A DNA stretch of 43,949 nucleotides, from NCBI RefSeq assembly GCF_030160655.1, contig NZ_BSOT01000020.1:1-43949 (forward strand). The letters are read 5' to 3'. Source of the stretch: Agaribacter marinus (GTDB lineage Bacteria; Pseudomonadota; Gammaproteobacteria; Enterobacterales; Alteromonadaceae). The translations under genes were made by a program, and so were the position numbers. Below the pieces are notes generated by a model. It had not been told where the DNA came from, did not search any database, and saw nothing but the letters and a program-made list of their open reading frames with translations. This document shows, one piece after another, positions 7,565 to 16,551 of this stretch; positions within the stretch are counted from its first letter, which is position 1, and each line of letters opens with the position of its first letter.

Positions 7565-9250
7565 ATGGCAGCAAACGAGTACGATGCAATTGTAGTTGGT
7601 TCAGGTATTAGTGGCGGTTGGGCTGCCAAAGAGTTGGCAGAAAAAGGGCTCAAAGTGCTAATGCTTGAGCGTGGAAAAAACATTGAGCATATTAAAGACT
7701 ACAAAAATGCATTTAAAGAAACTTGGGACTATCCGCATCGCGGCAGACGCACTCAAGAAATGATAGAAGATTACCCAGTATTAAAACGCGACTACCCATT
7801 AAATGAACAAACTAATGGCATGTGGGCAAATGAACAACACAACCCCTATGTTGAGAAAAAGCGTTTTGATTGGTTTCGAGGGTATCATGTCGGCGGCCGA
7901 TCTCTATTATGGGGAAGGCAAAGTTATCGTTTAAATAAAGAAGATTTTCTTGCGAATGCAAAAGAAGGCATTGCTGTTGATTGGCCTATTCGTTACGAAG
8001 ATTTGGCTCCTTGGTATGATTATGTTGAGCGTTTTGCTGGGATTAATGGCAGTAAGAATGGGCTAGATGTATTACCTGATGGCGAGTTTCAAAAACCAAT
8101 GTCGCTCAACTGCGTGGAAGTGGATGCTGCAAAACGTATTCAAGATACTTACAAGGGAAGTCGCCACTTAATTCCTGCTCGCACTGCCAACATGACGGAA
8201 GCTAAACCAACGGAGGGCCGCACTGCCTGTCAATATCGTAATAAGTGTTGGTTAGGCTGTCCATTCGGTGCGTATTTCAGTACGCAGTCGTCTACCTTAC
8301 CGGCTGCAATGAAAACCGGAAATCTGACCGTTAGGCCATTTTCTATTGTGTCTGAGATTCTATATGACAAAGACAAAAAACGTGCAAGCGGTGTCGCTGT
8401 TATTGATGCACAAACGAATGAATCTATTGAATTCAAAAGTAAAATTATTTTTGTAAATGCATCGTCGTTTAATTCAACATGGTTGTTAATGAATTCTGCA
8501 ACTGATGTCTGGGAAGGTGGCTTAGGTAGTAGCAGCGGAGAGCTTGGGCACAACGTAATGGATCACCACTTTAGGTTGGGTGCGTCTGCAAGCGTTGAAG
8601 GATATTTAGATAAATATACCTATGGTCGCCGTCCCAGTGGTTTTTACATTCCAAGGTTTCGTAATTGGGGGGACGATAAGCGAGAGTATCTCAGAGGTTT
8701 TGGTTATCAAGGCAGTGCAAGCAGGGAAGGGTGGCAACGAAACGTGGCTGAATTAGGGCTTGGCGCCGATTTAAAAAATGCCGTTAGTGAACCCGGTGAT
8801 TGGCGAATTGGTATGACAGCGTTTGGAGAAATGCTGCCTTATCATAGTAACCGGATTTATTTAAACCACAAGGTGACTGACAAATGGGGCTTGCCTGTGC
8901 TTGAAATGGATGTGGAATTAAAGAATAACGAAAAGTTAATGCGAAAAGACATGACGCAGGATGCTGTCGAAATGTTCGAAGCGGCCGGGTTTAAGAATGT
9001 TAAGGCATATGATTCTGGCTATGCACCGGGGCAGGGTATTCATGAAATGGGTACTGCTCGGATGGGACGTGATCCAAAAACGTCGGTGCTAAATGCGCGT
9101 AATCAGGTGTGGGATGCCCTCAACGTATTTGTCACGGATGGTGCTTGTATGACCTCAGGATCGTGCGTAAATCCTTCACTGACATATATGGCGTTAACTG
9201 CACGTGCTGCGGATTTTGCGGTAGCAGAATTGAAGAAGGGGAATTTGTAA
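7565..9250 (+). CDS. GMC-family flavoprotein dehydrogenase, catalytic subunit
   Basis: This 561-residue FAD enzyme oxidises an alcohol or sugar hydroxyl. FAD binding is shown by VVGSGISGG (10-18) and the LERG strand end (34-37). The C-terminal GMC domain has the catalytic His493 in GIHEMGTARMG and Asn536 in NPSLTYMALTARAA. A Cys-x5-Cys-x3-Cys motif (222, 228, 232) matches the spacing that holds a 3Fe-4S cluster in the alpha subunit of bacterial FAD-glucose dehydrogenases, so electrons probably leave through that cluster. It has no signal peptide of its own and probably rides out with the Tat-tagged small subunit. Its stop codon overlaps the start of that gene (TAATG). Relatives include glucoside 3-dehydrogenase (LacA). 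The substrate is inferred only. Confidence 0.88.
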   Translation: MAANEYDAIVVGSGISGGWAAKELAEKGLKVLMLERGKNIEHIKDYKNAFKETWDYPHRGRRTQEMIEDYPVLKRDYPLNEQTNGMWANEQHNPYVEKKRFDWFRGYHVGGRSLLWGRQSYRLNKEDFLANAKEGIAVDWPIRYEDLAPWYDYVERFAGINGSKNGLDVLPDGEFQKPMSLNCVEVDAAKRIQDTYKGSRHLIPARTANMTEAKPTEGRTACQYRNKCWLGCPFGAYFSTQSSTLPAAMKTGNLTVRPFSIVSEILYDKDKKRASGVAVIDAQTNESIEFKSKIIFVNASSFNSTWLLMNSATDVWEGGLGSSSGELGHNVMDHHFRLGASASVEGYLDKYTYGRRPSGFYIPRFRNWGDDKREYLRGFGYQGSASREGWQRNVAELGLGADLKNAVSEPGDWRIGMTAFGEMLPYHSNRIYLNHKVTDKWGLPVLEMDVELKNNEKLMRKDMTQDAVEMFEAAGFKNVKAYDSGYAPGQGIHEMGTARMGRDPKTSVLNARNQVWDALNVFVTDGACMTSGSCVNPSLTYMALTARAADFAVAELKKGNL

Positions 9251-9822
9251 TGGAACGGCGTGATTTACTTAAAATGATCGCAGCAGCCACGGGTACTGCA
9301 CTGATTAGTCGCAATGTACTTGCTTGGGACCCGACGCGAGCATCAGCATTAAAAGATACGGGGTATACGAGTGATGACTTAGGGCTGATTAACGAAATTG
9401 CGGATACGATTATTCCCAGAACCGATACACCGGGCGCTAAAGATGTGAATGTTGCGGCGACGATGGCAATCATTGTCGCGGATTGTTTTACACTCGAAGA
9501 ACAAACGCTCTTTAATCAAGGCTTGCAGGATATTCAGCAGCTAGCGCAGAAAAGCCATGGTAAAGGGTTTGTGCAATTGACTAGCCAACAGCGCTTAGAT
9601 TTACTTACGCCAATTGATGCAAAAGCGACAAGCATAAACAAAAAACGGTGGCAGGATAAAAAATTGAAAGCTCACCCATTTACCTTGATCAAACAATTAG
9701 TACTGTTTACCTTTTTTACTTCTAAAGTTGGCGCGATGGAAGTTTTGAGGTTTGTTGCTGTGCCTGGAAGGTATGATGGACATTTTCCGTATAAAAAAGG
9801 TGATAAAGCGTGGGCTACCTAA
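9250..9822 (+). CDS. gluconate 2-dehydrogenase subunit 3-like small subunit, Tat-exported
   Basis: This 190-residue partner of the GMC enzyme resembles gluconate 2-dehydrogenase subunit 3 and the LacC/gamma subunits of FAD-sugar dehydrogenases. A twin-arginine signal (MERRDLLKMIAAATGTALIS) opens it. Next come the family-typical DLGLINEIADTIIPRTDTPGAKD segment (about 41-63) and a C-terminal VPGRYDGHFPYKKGDKAW tail. In related complexes this subunit carries the catalytic subunit across the inner membrane as a folded pair. It starts within the stop codon of the GMC gene, which indicates translational coupling. No cytochrome c subunit gene follows, unlike complete three-subunit complexes, so the electron acceptor must be encoded elsewhere. 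Confidence 0.86.
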   Translation: MERRDLLKMIAAATGTALISRNVLAWDPTRASALKDTGYTSDDLGLINEIADTIIPRTDTPGAKDVNVAATMAIIVADCFTLEEQTLFNQGLQDIQQLAQKSHGKGFVQLTSQQRLDLLTPIDAKATSINKKRWQDKKLKAHPFTLIKQLVLFTFFTSKVGAMEVLRFVAVPGRYDGHFPYKKGDKAWAT

Positions 9823-9853
9823 CTGCGATCACTTTGTAGTGATTTACAGTTAG
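9819..9853 (+). terminator. two-step stem-loop between converging genes
   Basis: CTAACTG (9819-9825) pairs with CAGTTAG (9847-9853) around an inner stem ATCACT/AGTGAT (9828-9833, 9838-9843). It overlaps the small-subunit stop codon and lies between converging genes. Neither strand has a proper T run, so it may act as a weak terminator or RNA-stability element. Confidence 0.45.
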
Positions 9854-9869
9854 GCTTATTCGTTGGCAA

Positions 9870-11513
9870 CTACAGTTTAAAGTAACTCACGTTTTCGCGG
9901 AGTTTATTAGATATTTGATCTAAGCGGCGTGTCGAGCTGATGTTCTCTTCTAGATTGTCGATTGATTGCTGAGACATATCATTTATTTGTGCCATCGACG
10001 TGGTGATTTCTTCAATAGATGCCACTTGTTGCGATGTTTCTGCGACAACACGTTTTACGTTCGCCATTGACTTTTCGGCCTGCGATTCAATCTCTTGCAG
10101 AAGGTTTGTTGTTTCTTGTGTTAATGAACGGCCATTTTCAACCATAGGTTGCGTACGCTCCATGGCTTGCACAGATGCCGCGGTTTCACTTTGTACTTGT
10201 TTAATCATATTTTCAATTTGATCTGTCGCTTCGCCTGTGCGCATGGCCAATTGACGAACTTCATCAGCAACTACAGCAAATCCGCGGCCGCTTTCGCCTG
10301 CACGTGCAGCCTCAATGGCCGCATTTAATGCCAGCAAGTTTGTTTGTTCCGAGATGCTGGTGATCACGCCGACAATGTTACCAATTTCCTTTGTGGTGTC
10401 TTCTAATCTGCGAACCTGATCTACAGTAGAGTTCACTGTTTCAGCGATGAGCTCCATTTCATCTGCGCCTTTTTGAATCGTGTCTTTCCCTTGTTTTGAG
10501 AAGTCTGTTGTGTGCACTGAGTTTTCTTGCGTCATTTGTGCAATGTCTGCGACTTCAAGTAAGCGAGAGCGCATCATTGTTAGGCTTTCATTTGTTTGGT
10601 TAGTTAAGTTTGCTTGACATTTTGCGGCTTCAGTCACTGTTTCTGAACTGTCTGCAACGGCGGATGATTGCTCTGTTAGCTTCCGAGACTCATCAACGAT
10701 ATTTGCGACAATATCACGTAGTTTTTTATTCATATCTGCAATATGAGACACCATACTCCCTTTAATTTTTGTGCAAATTTCTTGGGTAAGATCGCCATCA
10801 GAAATGACAGAAATAGTGTTTGCCGCGTCAATTGGCTCTGCACCCAATGATTTGTATAAGCCTCGGACAATAAGCAAACCAATGACTGTACTGGCGATAA
10901 TAGCGATGAGCGTTGCTGTAAGCATTAATGATTGGAAGGTTGCGGCAAGTTTTCGTGCTATTGGCGTCGACATGGCAATTTCTTTATCTTGATAATCGAT
11001 GAATGCATTGATTGCGGCTAACCAATCACTGAATGCCGGCCTTGCATCGTCTAGTAACAAATCTTTTGCTAGCTCAATATCATCTGCTTTACGTTGCTCA
11101 ATTATTAAGTCAGCGAGTGGTAAGGTAGACGCTTGGGTGTCGGCGATGGCTTGTACCATTTGCTTTTCATTGGCTGAAAAATGCCCTTCACTCAATAGTT
11201 TGTTTATTTCGTCTTCGGCGTTCTTGTATGCATCAGCTAAGGTATCAATTTCTCTTAGATACTTGTCCAATTCGTCACTGTCTTCAGTCAATACCGTATC
11301 ACGCAAGGTAATTGCTCTATCGTGCACACTACCACGTAAGATAATTGCATATTTTTGTTTGACAGAGTCTTGTTCTGCTATCTTATGAAGCACATCTTCT
11401 ATTTGGTTTACTTTAGTTATCCCGAATATAGAGACCAGCAACATCATTATCAGAATGAAACCAAAACCGAGTCCCAAGCGCTTCCCAATTGTTAGCGAAT
11501 TAAAATTAAACAA
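9870..11513 (-). CDS. methyl-accepting chemotaxis protein
   Basis: This 547-residue chemoreceptor has a first transmembrane helix at about 13-33, a periplasmic four-helix-bundle-type sensor domain (about 34-194), a second helix at 195-216 ([18 protein letters not shown]), a HAMP-like linker and a long cytoplasmic coiled-coil signalling domain. The highly conserved hairpin tip is present ([18 protein letters not shown], then [12 protein letters not shown]) and would bind CheA and CheW. The ligand is unknown. A TTG start at 11513 is preferred because AAGGG lies seven bases upstream. The longest frame starts at a TTG at 11567 and would add 18 residues. No C-terminal NWETF-type CheR tether is seen. 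The gene seems monocistronic. Confidence 0.87.
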   Translation of the reverse strand: MFNFNSLTIGKRLGLGFGFILIMMLLVSIFGITKVNQIEDVLHKIAEQDSVKQKYAIILRGSVHDRAITLRDTVLTEDSDELDKYLREIDTLADAYKNAEDEINKLLSEGHFSANEKQMVQAIADTQASTLPLADLIIEQRKADDIELAKDLLLDDARPAFSDWLAAINAFIDYQDKEIAMSTPIARKLAATFQSLMLTATLIAIIASTVIGLLIVRGLYKSLGAEPIDAANTISVISDGDLTQEICTKIKGSMVSHIADMNKKLRDIVANIVDESRKLTEQSSAVADSSETVTEAAKCQANLTNQTNESLTMMRSRLLEVADIAQMTQENSVHTTDFSKQGKDTIQKGADEMELIAETVNSTVDQVRRLEDTTKEIGNIVGVITSISEQTNLLALNAAIEAARAGESGRGFAVVADEVRQLAMRTGEATDQIENMIKQVQSETAASVQAMERTQPMVENGRSLTQETTNLLQEIESQAEKSMANVKRVVAETSQQVASIEEITTSMAQINDMSQQSIDNLEENISSTRRLDQISNKLRENVSYFKL

Positions 11514-11677
11514 TGTATTACCCTTAATAAGCGTTAACGTTTTTGCTTTACCGAATGTAAGCCTCAAATATCCAAACGTTTTGTGATCACTAATGGTATC
11601 GACAAGTTCTTAATTTTTTTGAATTAAAATTGACCTTATGAGGAGAGTGATAAGTGTATTAGAGTAAATCCTTATTA

Positions 11678-12589
11678 CTATGTATTTTCCCATAAAGGAG
11701 GGTTGCCTATTTTCTCTAATAAGTAGTCTATGAATACTCGGACTTTAGGCGTTAATACATTTGATTTTGGGTATACCAACCAAACTGCGGCATTGTCGTC
11801 GATGCGATAGTTAGGTAGTACGCGAACCAGCGAACCTTGTTTCAATTCTGAATATACATTCCAGATTGAGCTCATACATATTCCGACACCAGCTTTAGCT
11901 GCTATGCGCATGCTTGCGCCGTCATCACATATTACCCTAGGCTTTGCATTGGGTGGGGGAAATGTACAATCACATTCTCCCTCATTAGCTATCATTTTTC
12001 TTGGTTTAGTATGCATGAAACTTAGTAACTGATGATGAGTCAGGTCTGCGGGGGTTTTGGGCTCACCGTGTTTTTCAACATAAGCAGGCGATGCGCAGAG
12101 TATTCGAGTATCGTTTGCTAACCTTCTGCCAATTAAGCTACTGTCTTCAACTGCGTAATTCCTCAATGCCAGATCAAACCCACCCTCAATGAGACTGACT
12201 CGTGTATCTGATAATTTAAGTTCTACGTTGACGTCGGGATAGCGTTCTAAAAACTCCGGCAAGATTGGTGCAATAAAAAGTTGAGAAAATGTACTGGAAG
12301 CGGCAAACCTTAGCGTGCCGCTCACCTTTTTACTTTCGTGACCAAGCACTGCCAACGCACTATCTTCTTGCGCGATGATTTCTTTTGCGTATGGGAGAAA
12401 TTCTTTCCCTTCGATGGATAAGGTGACTTTTCTGGTCGAACGATGAAACAAATCAGCACCTAAGTAAATTTCCAATTTTGAGAGACGAGCACTGGCTACT
12501 GACGGTGCGAGACCGAGTCGATGGCCGGCAGCACTTATGTTCAACGTTTCGGCAGCCAAGATAAAAAGCCTAATGCCCTTAGTATCCAT
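11678..12589 (-). CDS. LysR-family transcriptional regulator
   Basis: This 303-residue LysR-type protein has an N-terminal winged HTH (about 1-60, with NISAAGHRLGLAPSVASARLSKLE and LFHRSTRKVTLSIEG). A linker helix and a periplasmic-binding-like effector domain follow, of the CrgA/AaeR-like type (YPDVNVELKLSDTRVSLIEGGFDLALRN). Such proteins usually control the divergent gene, here an SDR followed by a quinone oxidoreductase. An inverted repeat lies in the intergenic region (12614-12648). The inducer is unknown, but small carbonyl or aromatic electrophiles are plausible given the target enzymes. Confidence 0.88.
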   Translation of the reverse strand: MDTKGIRLFILAAETLNISAAGHRLGLAPSVASARLSKLEIYLGADLFHRSTRKVTLSIEGKEFLPYAKEIIAQEDSALAVLGHESKKVSGTLRFAASSTFSQLFIAPILPEFLERYPDVNVELKLSDTRVSLIEGGFDLALRNYAVEDSSLIGRRLANDTRILCASPAYVEKHGEPKTPADLTHHQLLSFMHTKPRKMIANEGECDCTFPPPNAKPRVICDDGASMRIAAKAGVGICMSSIWNVYSELKQGSLVRVLPNYRIDDNAAVWLVYPKSNVLTPKVRVFIDYLLEKIGNPPLWENT

Positions 12590-12613
12590 TGATTATCCTT
12601 AAAATCCGAATTC

Positions 12614-12648
12614 TGATTTCATTATTGACCTGTTTATACTTGAAATCA
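12614..12648. promoter_or_regulatory. inverted repeat in the LysR-SDR intergenic region
   Basis: TGATTTCA (12614-12621) and TGAAATCA (12641-12648) form a perfect 8-bp inverted repeat separated by 19 bp. The wide spacing and the position between divergent LysR and SDR genes fit a LysR-type recognition site. Binding is inferred. Confidence 0.45.
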
Positions 12649-12751
12649 AAAATATTAGTCTGTGCCTAAGACAGAATACGTGTCCATCACATCGCTGATA
12701 TAGCTAGCAGATTGCGAGTTAAGTGGCATCCAAAAAGGTTAAGAATAAATC

Positions 12752-13552
12752 ATGCTGAAAACAATTTTATTAACAGGGGCTACTGACGGCATCGGCTTCG
12801 AAACAGCAAAATTATTGGTTTTGCAAGGGCACAAATTACTCATACATGGGCGCAGTGCATCTAAGTTGGGCAGCGTAAAGGGTGACTTGTCTCGATTGAA
12901 TCGTGAGGTGGAGGTTGAAACTTTTTGCGCTGATCTATCCAATTTAATAGAGGTCGAAGAGTTAGCCTCAGACGTCGCTGAAAAATTTTCAAGCATCGAT
13001 GTACTTATCAACAATGCGGGTGTTTTTAAAACGCCATTGTCACGCACTCAATCGGGGATTGATATTCGTTTCATGGTAAACGCGATTGCGCCCTACGTCT
13101 TAACTCAACGCTTGCTAAAAATGCTAGGCGCTCAGGGGCGCGTAATCAACCTTTCGTCTGCCGCTCAAGCGAGTGTCAACCTAGACGCATTGAGAGGAAA
13201 ACTGATGTTGTCTGATAGTGCAGCTTATGCACAGAGCAAACTCGCTATCACGATGTGGACATTTCAACTAGCCAATATACTTGGAGATTCAGGCCCAGCG
13301 ATGATTGCAGTAAATCCAGCCTCATTTCTTGGCAGTAAGATGGTAAAGGAAGCATATGGGTCAGAGGGAAAAGACCTGCATATTGGCGCAAAAGTATTGG
13401 AGCGTGCCGCTACAAGTCGCGAATTTTCAAGCGTATCAGGCAAATATTTTGATAACGATATTGGTGATTGGGCAAGCCCGCATCCGGACGCTCTAGACAA
13501 TGAAAAAAACAATCGGCTTGTTGCCGTCATACAAGCGTTAATAGGCAAATAA
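12752..13552 (+). CDS. SDR family NAD(P)-dependent oxidoreductase
   Basis: This 266-residue short-chain dehydrogenase resembles the retinol-dehydrogenase/WW-oxidoreductase branch. It shows TGATDGIG at 8-15, HGRSASKL after the second strand (favouring NADP), the NNAGVF motif, a catalytic Ser in LSSAAQ, and YAQSK with the active Tyr and Lys. The GDWASPHPDALD segment near the C-terminus is typical of this group. It is divergent from a LysR gene and 73 bp ahead of a quinone-oxidoreductase gene, so the two enzymes may be expressed together under LysR control. The substrate is unknown. Confidence 0.85.
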   Translation: MLKTILLTGATDGIGFETAKLLVLQGHKLLIHGRSASKLGSVKGDLSRLNREVEVETFCADLSNLIEVEELASDVAEKFSSIDVLINNAGVFKTPLSRTQSGIDIRFMVNAIAPYVLTQRLLKMLGAQGRVINLSSAAQASVNLDALRGKLMLSDSAAYAQSKLAITMWTFQLANILGDSGPAMIAVNPASFLGSKMVKEAYGSEGKDLHIGAKVLERAATSREFSSVSGKYFDNDIGDWASPHPDALDNEKNNRLVAVIQALIGK

Positions 13553-13564
13553 TCAGTTGAGAAC

Positions 13565-13585
13565 GTCGCTTACGCTTTAAGCGAC
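13565..13585 (+). repeat. intercistronic stem-loop
   Basis: A perfect 8-bp inverted repeat (GTCGCTTA and TAAGCGAC, 5-base loop) lies between the SDR and quinone-oxidoreductase genes. There is no T run, so it is more likely an mRNA-stability or processing element than a terminator. Confidence 0.6.
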
Positions 13586-13625
13586 AGTAACTAACGGTAA
13601 CAGTATTTTCAGAAGAGGATTTAAC

Positions 13626-14615
13626 ATGAAAGCAATGATTTTAAATGAATTTGGCGGCCCTGAGGTTTTTGAAGAAGCGGAAGTGCCAAAACCAAAGATA
13701 AAAGCAGGCCATGTGCTTGTTAAAATAGCGGCCACGAGTGTCAATACGGTTGATACGATGATTAGACAAATGGGCCCGGAGTTACCGCTGTCTCCTGCTA
13801 CACCTGCTATATTAGGTATGGACTTCGCGGGTATTGTTTGTGAGGTGGGTGACAGTGTTAATGGGTATAACGTTGGAGATGAAGTATATGGGTGCGCTGG
13901 TGGCCTTGCAGATTTACAAGGTACGCTCGCCGAATACATTGTTGCAGATGTCAAATTAGTCGCGCTAAAACCTAATAACTTATCGATGCTAGAAGCAGCG
14001 GCATTGCCATTAGTCGGTATAACCGCTTATGAAGGACTAATGCGCGCTGGTATTCAGCGTGGTCAAAATGTGCTTGTGCATGGAGGCACAGGTGGCGTTG
14101 GTCATATTGCGTTGCAGTTGGCAAAATATTTCGGTGCAAATGTTTTTTCAACGGGTGGTGGAGAGCCACAGTTACAATTGATTCAGCAACTGGGGGCTAC
14201 TGCAATTAACTATCGTACTGATTCAGTTGAAAGCTACGTGCAGCAGTATACTGATGGTAGCGGTTTTGAAGTAGTATTTGATTCAGTAGGCGGTGCAAAT
14301 ATGACCAATTCTTTTCATGCCGCCGCACTTAACGCTCACGTCGTGTCTACCGTCTCTTTACTTGAACTAGATTTATCTCCAGCCCACTTTAAAGGCTTGT
14401 CTTTGCACGTGGTGTTTATGTTGATACCTATGCTTCATGATCACAAGCGCGAAGAGCATGCAGCAATTTTAAAGTCGTTAACATCAATTGTTGAAGCTGG
14501 TGCGCTTAAACCTATTTTAGACGACACGTCATTTAGTTTTACTGACATTGGTAAAGCACATGAACGTTTAGCGAGTGGGCGGGCTGTTGGAAAGGTTGTT
14601 GTTTCAGTAAATTAA
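13626..14615 (+). CDS. NADPH:quinone oxidoreductase-like MDR protein
   Basis: This 329-residue medium-chain dehydrogenase/reductase belongs to the zeta-crystallin/quinone oxidoreductase group. The N-terminal GroES-like domain (about 1-125) lacks the zinc ligands of alcohol dehydrogenases and includes GMDFAGIVCEVGDSV. The nucleotide-binding fold (about 126-260) has VHGGTGGVGHIALQLAKYFGA, where the GGVG loop binds NADPH. The C-terminal part returns to the catalytic domain. It would reduce quinones or alpha,beta-unsaturated carbonyls. AGAGG at 13613-13617 precedes the ATG. It follows an SDR gene in the same direction, and both probably answer to the upstream LysR protein. Confidence 0.88.
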   Translation: MKAMILNEFGGPEVFEEAEVPKPKIKAGHVLVKIAATSVNTVDTMIRQMGPELPLSPATPAILGMDFAGIVCEVGDSVNGYNVGDEVYGCAGGLADLQGTLAEYIVADVKLVALKPNNLSMLEAAALPLVGITAYEGLMRAGIQRGQNVLVHGGTGGVGHIALQLAKYFGANVFSTGGGEPQLQLIQQLGATAINYRTDSVESYVQQYTDGSGFEVVFDSVGGANMTNSFHAAALNAHVVSTVSLLELDLSPAHFKGLSLHVVFMLIPMLHDHKREEHAAILKSLTSIVEAGALKPILDDTSFSFTDIGKAHERLASGRAVGKVVVSVN

Positions 14616-14629
14616 ATTTTTTACCTCTT

Positions 14630-14648
14630 TGGCCCTTAGTTAGGGCCA
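14630..14648. terminator. hairpin between converging genes
   Basis: TGGCCCT and AGGGCCA form a 7-bp GC-rich stem with a 5-base loop. It is followed on plus by TTGTTT, and on minus by a more distant run of T (from AATTTTTT at 14613-14621 read in reverse as A-rich), so termination is clearer on the plus strand. It sits between the quinone-oxidoreductase stop and the converging hydrolase gene. Confidence 0.6.
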
Positions 14649-14653
14649 TTGTT

Positions 14654-15628
14654 TCATTCATCAAAATTGGCGCTTAACCACGCAAGTATTTTTTCATGCT
14701 CGAACTCGCCTATCATCGACATATAAGCGTGTTCGAGTTTATCTATTTCGACAACTTCTATATTGTTTGAGTGCAATGGAGAAAAAGCGGCATAGGGTGA
14801 TACACTATCCACGTTTGACGCGAAAATAAGAAAAGGTGAATTGCTCTTTTTTAGTATATCTATTGTATTCGTTTGCTGTGCGTTCAGGCCAGCATCATAT
14901 AACGCTTTGTTTGCCGCTGATCTTATTGTCTCATCGGATAAGAACGCTTTGTACCAAGGTTTTTTATCCTTCATATAGCCTTCCAATGAATCGTCGAATT
15001 GTGTCATGGGCGCTTGCAAAATGGCGCCGTCAGCTATTTTTTCATGTGTTAAAGATGTAGCGACTAGACCACCCATAGAATTGCCAACAGCAATAATTGG
15101 CTTGGTAGTGTCAATGTTAGTTTCAATGAACCGTTGAATATATCTAACGTCGTGTACGCCAAAGCCCTTATCTGTTTTTAGTTCGCCGTGGCCTAAAAGG
15201 TCAAACACGTATGTGTCAAAACCCAAAAACTGGAAGTAAGCGGCGGTCATTAACGACCAATCTTTACTACCCCTAAACCCATGTATGACGACAACACTGC
15301 CGGTGAATGTTGGTAAACCCTGACGTTCGACTAACAAAGACGTTGAATACGTTGTATCTGTGAAGCTAGCATTGTGATGCATTTCTAGTGTTTGTTTACG
15401 CGCCTTGTTCGGTAAAAAGTAATAGTGATAGCAGTCGAGTTCTGGATCGCAGAATTGCCGAGTTTCAACATCGAACTCTGATTTTACCTGCGTTGTCACA
15501 CTCGGCGATATAGGGAAGCTTTCGGCGCCAACAATGCCAACTTTTACTATATTGACGCAACCGCTAACAAATAGCATCGGCACGATGAGTAAGCCACGAA
15601 TAATCGTATGAATAGCAATAGTTTGAAT
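14654..15628 (-). CDS. alpha/beta hydrolase lipoprotein, probably from an ATT start
   Basis: This is an alpha/beta-hydrolase of the serine esterase or lysophospholipase type. Visible are the oxyanion-strand VVVIHGFRG, the nucleophile elbow GNSMGG (Ser169 counted from the GTG at 15583), an acid in FASNVDSVSP and the terminal His in LEHAYM. From the first ordinary start (GTG 15583) only eight uncharged residues precede the lipobox Cys in FVSGC, too few for a signal peptide. Reading back in frame to an ATT at 15628, with AAGG seven bases upstream, gives a normal 23-residue signal containing His, Arg and a hydrophobic core before the same Cys (324 aa in total). The frame stays open until a TAA just upstream. 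A non-standard start, or a sequence error, should be considered. Substrate unknown. Confidence 0.72.
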   Translation of the reverse strand: MQTIAIHTIIRGLLIVPMLFVSGCVNIVKVGIVGAESFPISPSVTTQVKSEFDVETRQFCDPELDCYHYYFLPNKARKQTLEMHHNASFTDTTYSTSLLVERQGLPTFTGSVVVIHGFRGSKDWSLMTAAYFQFLGFDTYVFDLLGHGELKTDKGFGVHDVRYIQRFIETNIDTTKPIIAVGNSMGGLVATSLTHEKIADGAILQAPMTQFDDSLEGYMKDKKPWYKAFLSDETIRSAANKALYDAGLNAQQTNTIDILKKSNSPFLIFASNVDSVSPYAAFSPLHSNNIEVVEIDKLEHAYMSMIGEFEHEKILAWLSANFDE

Positions 15629-15799
15629 GGTAATACCTTAATATCCTGTATGTGTAATATAGGAGTATAAATAGTTGTGCGAGGAATCCCAATATTGACA
15701 TGTATAAAATTTAATTTATGTGCTTGTATGTGGAACGATTTCGGGTCTCAAAAGTCTATGTTTGAATAAAGTGTAATCTTCAGTCCTACTGCCACCTAT

Positions 15800-16483
15800 A
15801 TGAAATCGATGTTAAAACAAAAGCTTGCGTGTCTTATCTGTATCATATTTCCAATTCCTGTATTTGCATCTGCTATATACAATACGCTTCCGGAGGAAGT
15901 GTCTCCTGATAACAAGTACATATTTTATTCACATGGATACATTGTTGAAGGCGATGATCCAAAACCAAAGCATCCGAGGTGGGGCGTTTACGATTACCCA
16001 GCCATTTTAAATGCGTTATCAGCAACGAAGGCAACGATTGTTGCTGAGCATAGGGCGGCAAACTCGGATCCATTTGCGCATGCGAGAAAACTGAAACAAC
16101 AAGTATTAAACCTTTTAAAACAGAATGTACCTGCAAAAAACATCACATTAGTAGGCTTCTCTCGTGGCGGGTTTATAACAGGTGTAGCCTCTAGTTTATT
16201 GGCAAACGACGGCATAAATTATGTCATTCTTGCGGCATGTACTAGTGGCCTAGCGAATAGGGAAGAGATTCAACTACACGGACATATACTCTCTATTTAT
16301 GAAACCTCAGACTCCGTTGGGTCGTGCAAAGGTATCGTTGGACGAAACCCTGAAACGGTGGCGTCTTTTCAAGAAATTGCGATTTCTACCGGCAAGGAAC
16401 ATGGAGCTTTTTACCAACCGCTTACTGATTGGGTTGAACCGCTTACAAGTTGGATAGCCTTATCGCAAGAAGAAAAGAAGTAA
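15800..16483 (+). CDS. secreted alpha/beta hydrolase
   Basis: This 227-residue protein has a Sec signal peptide (about 1-25, ending VFASA, with a Lys-rich start). A compact alpha/beta-hydrolase fold follows: IFYSHGYIVEG at 41-51, the nucleophile elbow GFSRGG (Ser121), a candidate acid at Asp171 in YETSDSVG, and His201 in KEHGAF. These residues make a complete catalytic triad. Most of its relatives are uncharacterised periplasmic esterase-like proteins. It is divergent from the lipoprotein hydrolase. No clear Shine-Dalgarno precedes the ATG at 15800, and ATG 15809 would also leave a usable signal peptide. Substrate unknown. Confidence 0.72.
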   Translation: MKSMLKQKLACLICIIFPIPVFASAIYNTLPEEVSPDNKYIFYSHGYIVEGDDPKPKHPRWGVYDYPAILNALSATKATIVAEHRAANSDPFAHARKLKQQVLNLLKQNVPAKNITLVGFSRGGFITGVASSLLANDGINYVILAACTSGLANREEIQLHGHILSIYETSDSVGSCKGIVGRNPETVASFQEIAISTGKEHGAFYQPLTDWVEPLTSWIALSQEEKK

Positions 16484-16551
16484 AGACTTTACTGTTATAT
16501 GACGCGGCTTGCGTTTGATGCCTTACCTCTACACCTCTAAACCTCTACGGG

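Noticed and set aside
16479-16493. Palindrome AGTAAAGACTTTACT at the end of the secreted hydrolase gene
   Set aside because: AT-rich, overlaps the stop codon and lacks a T run; too weak to call a terminator or operator.
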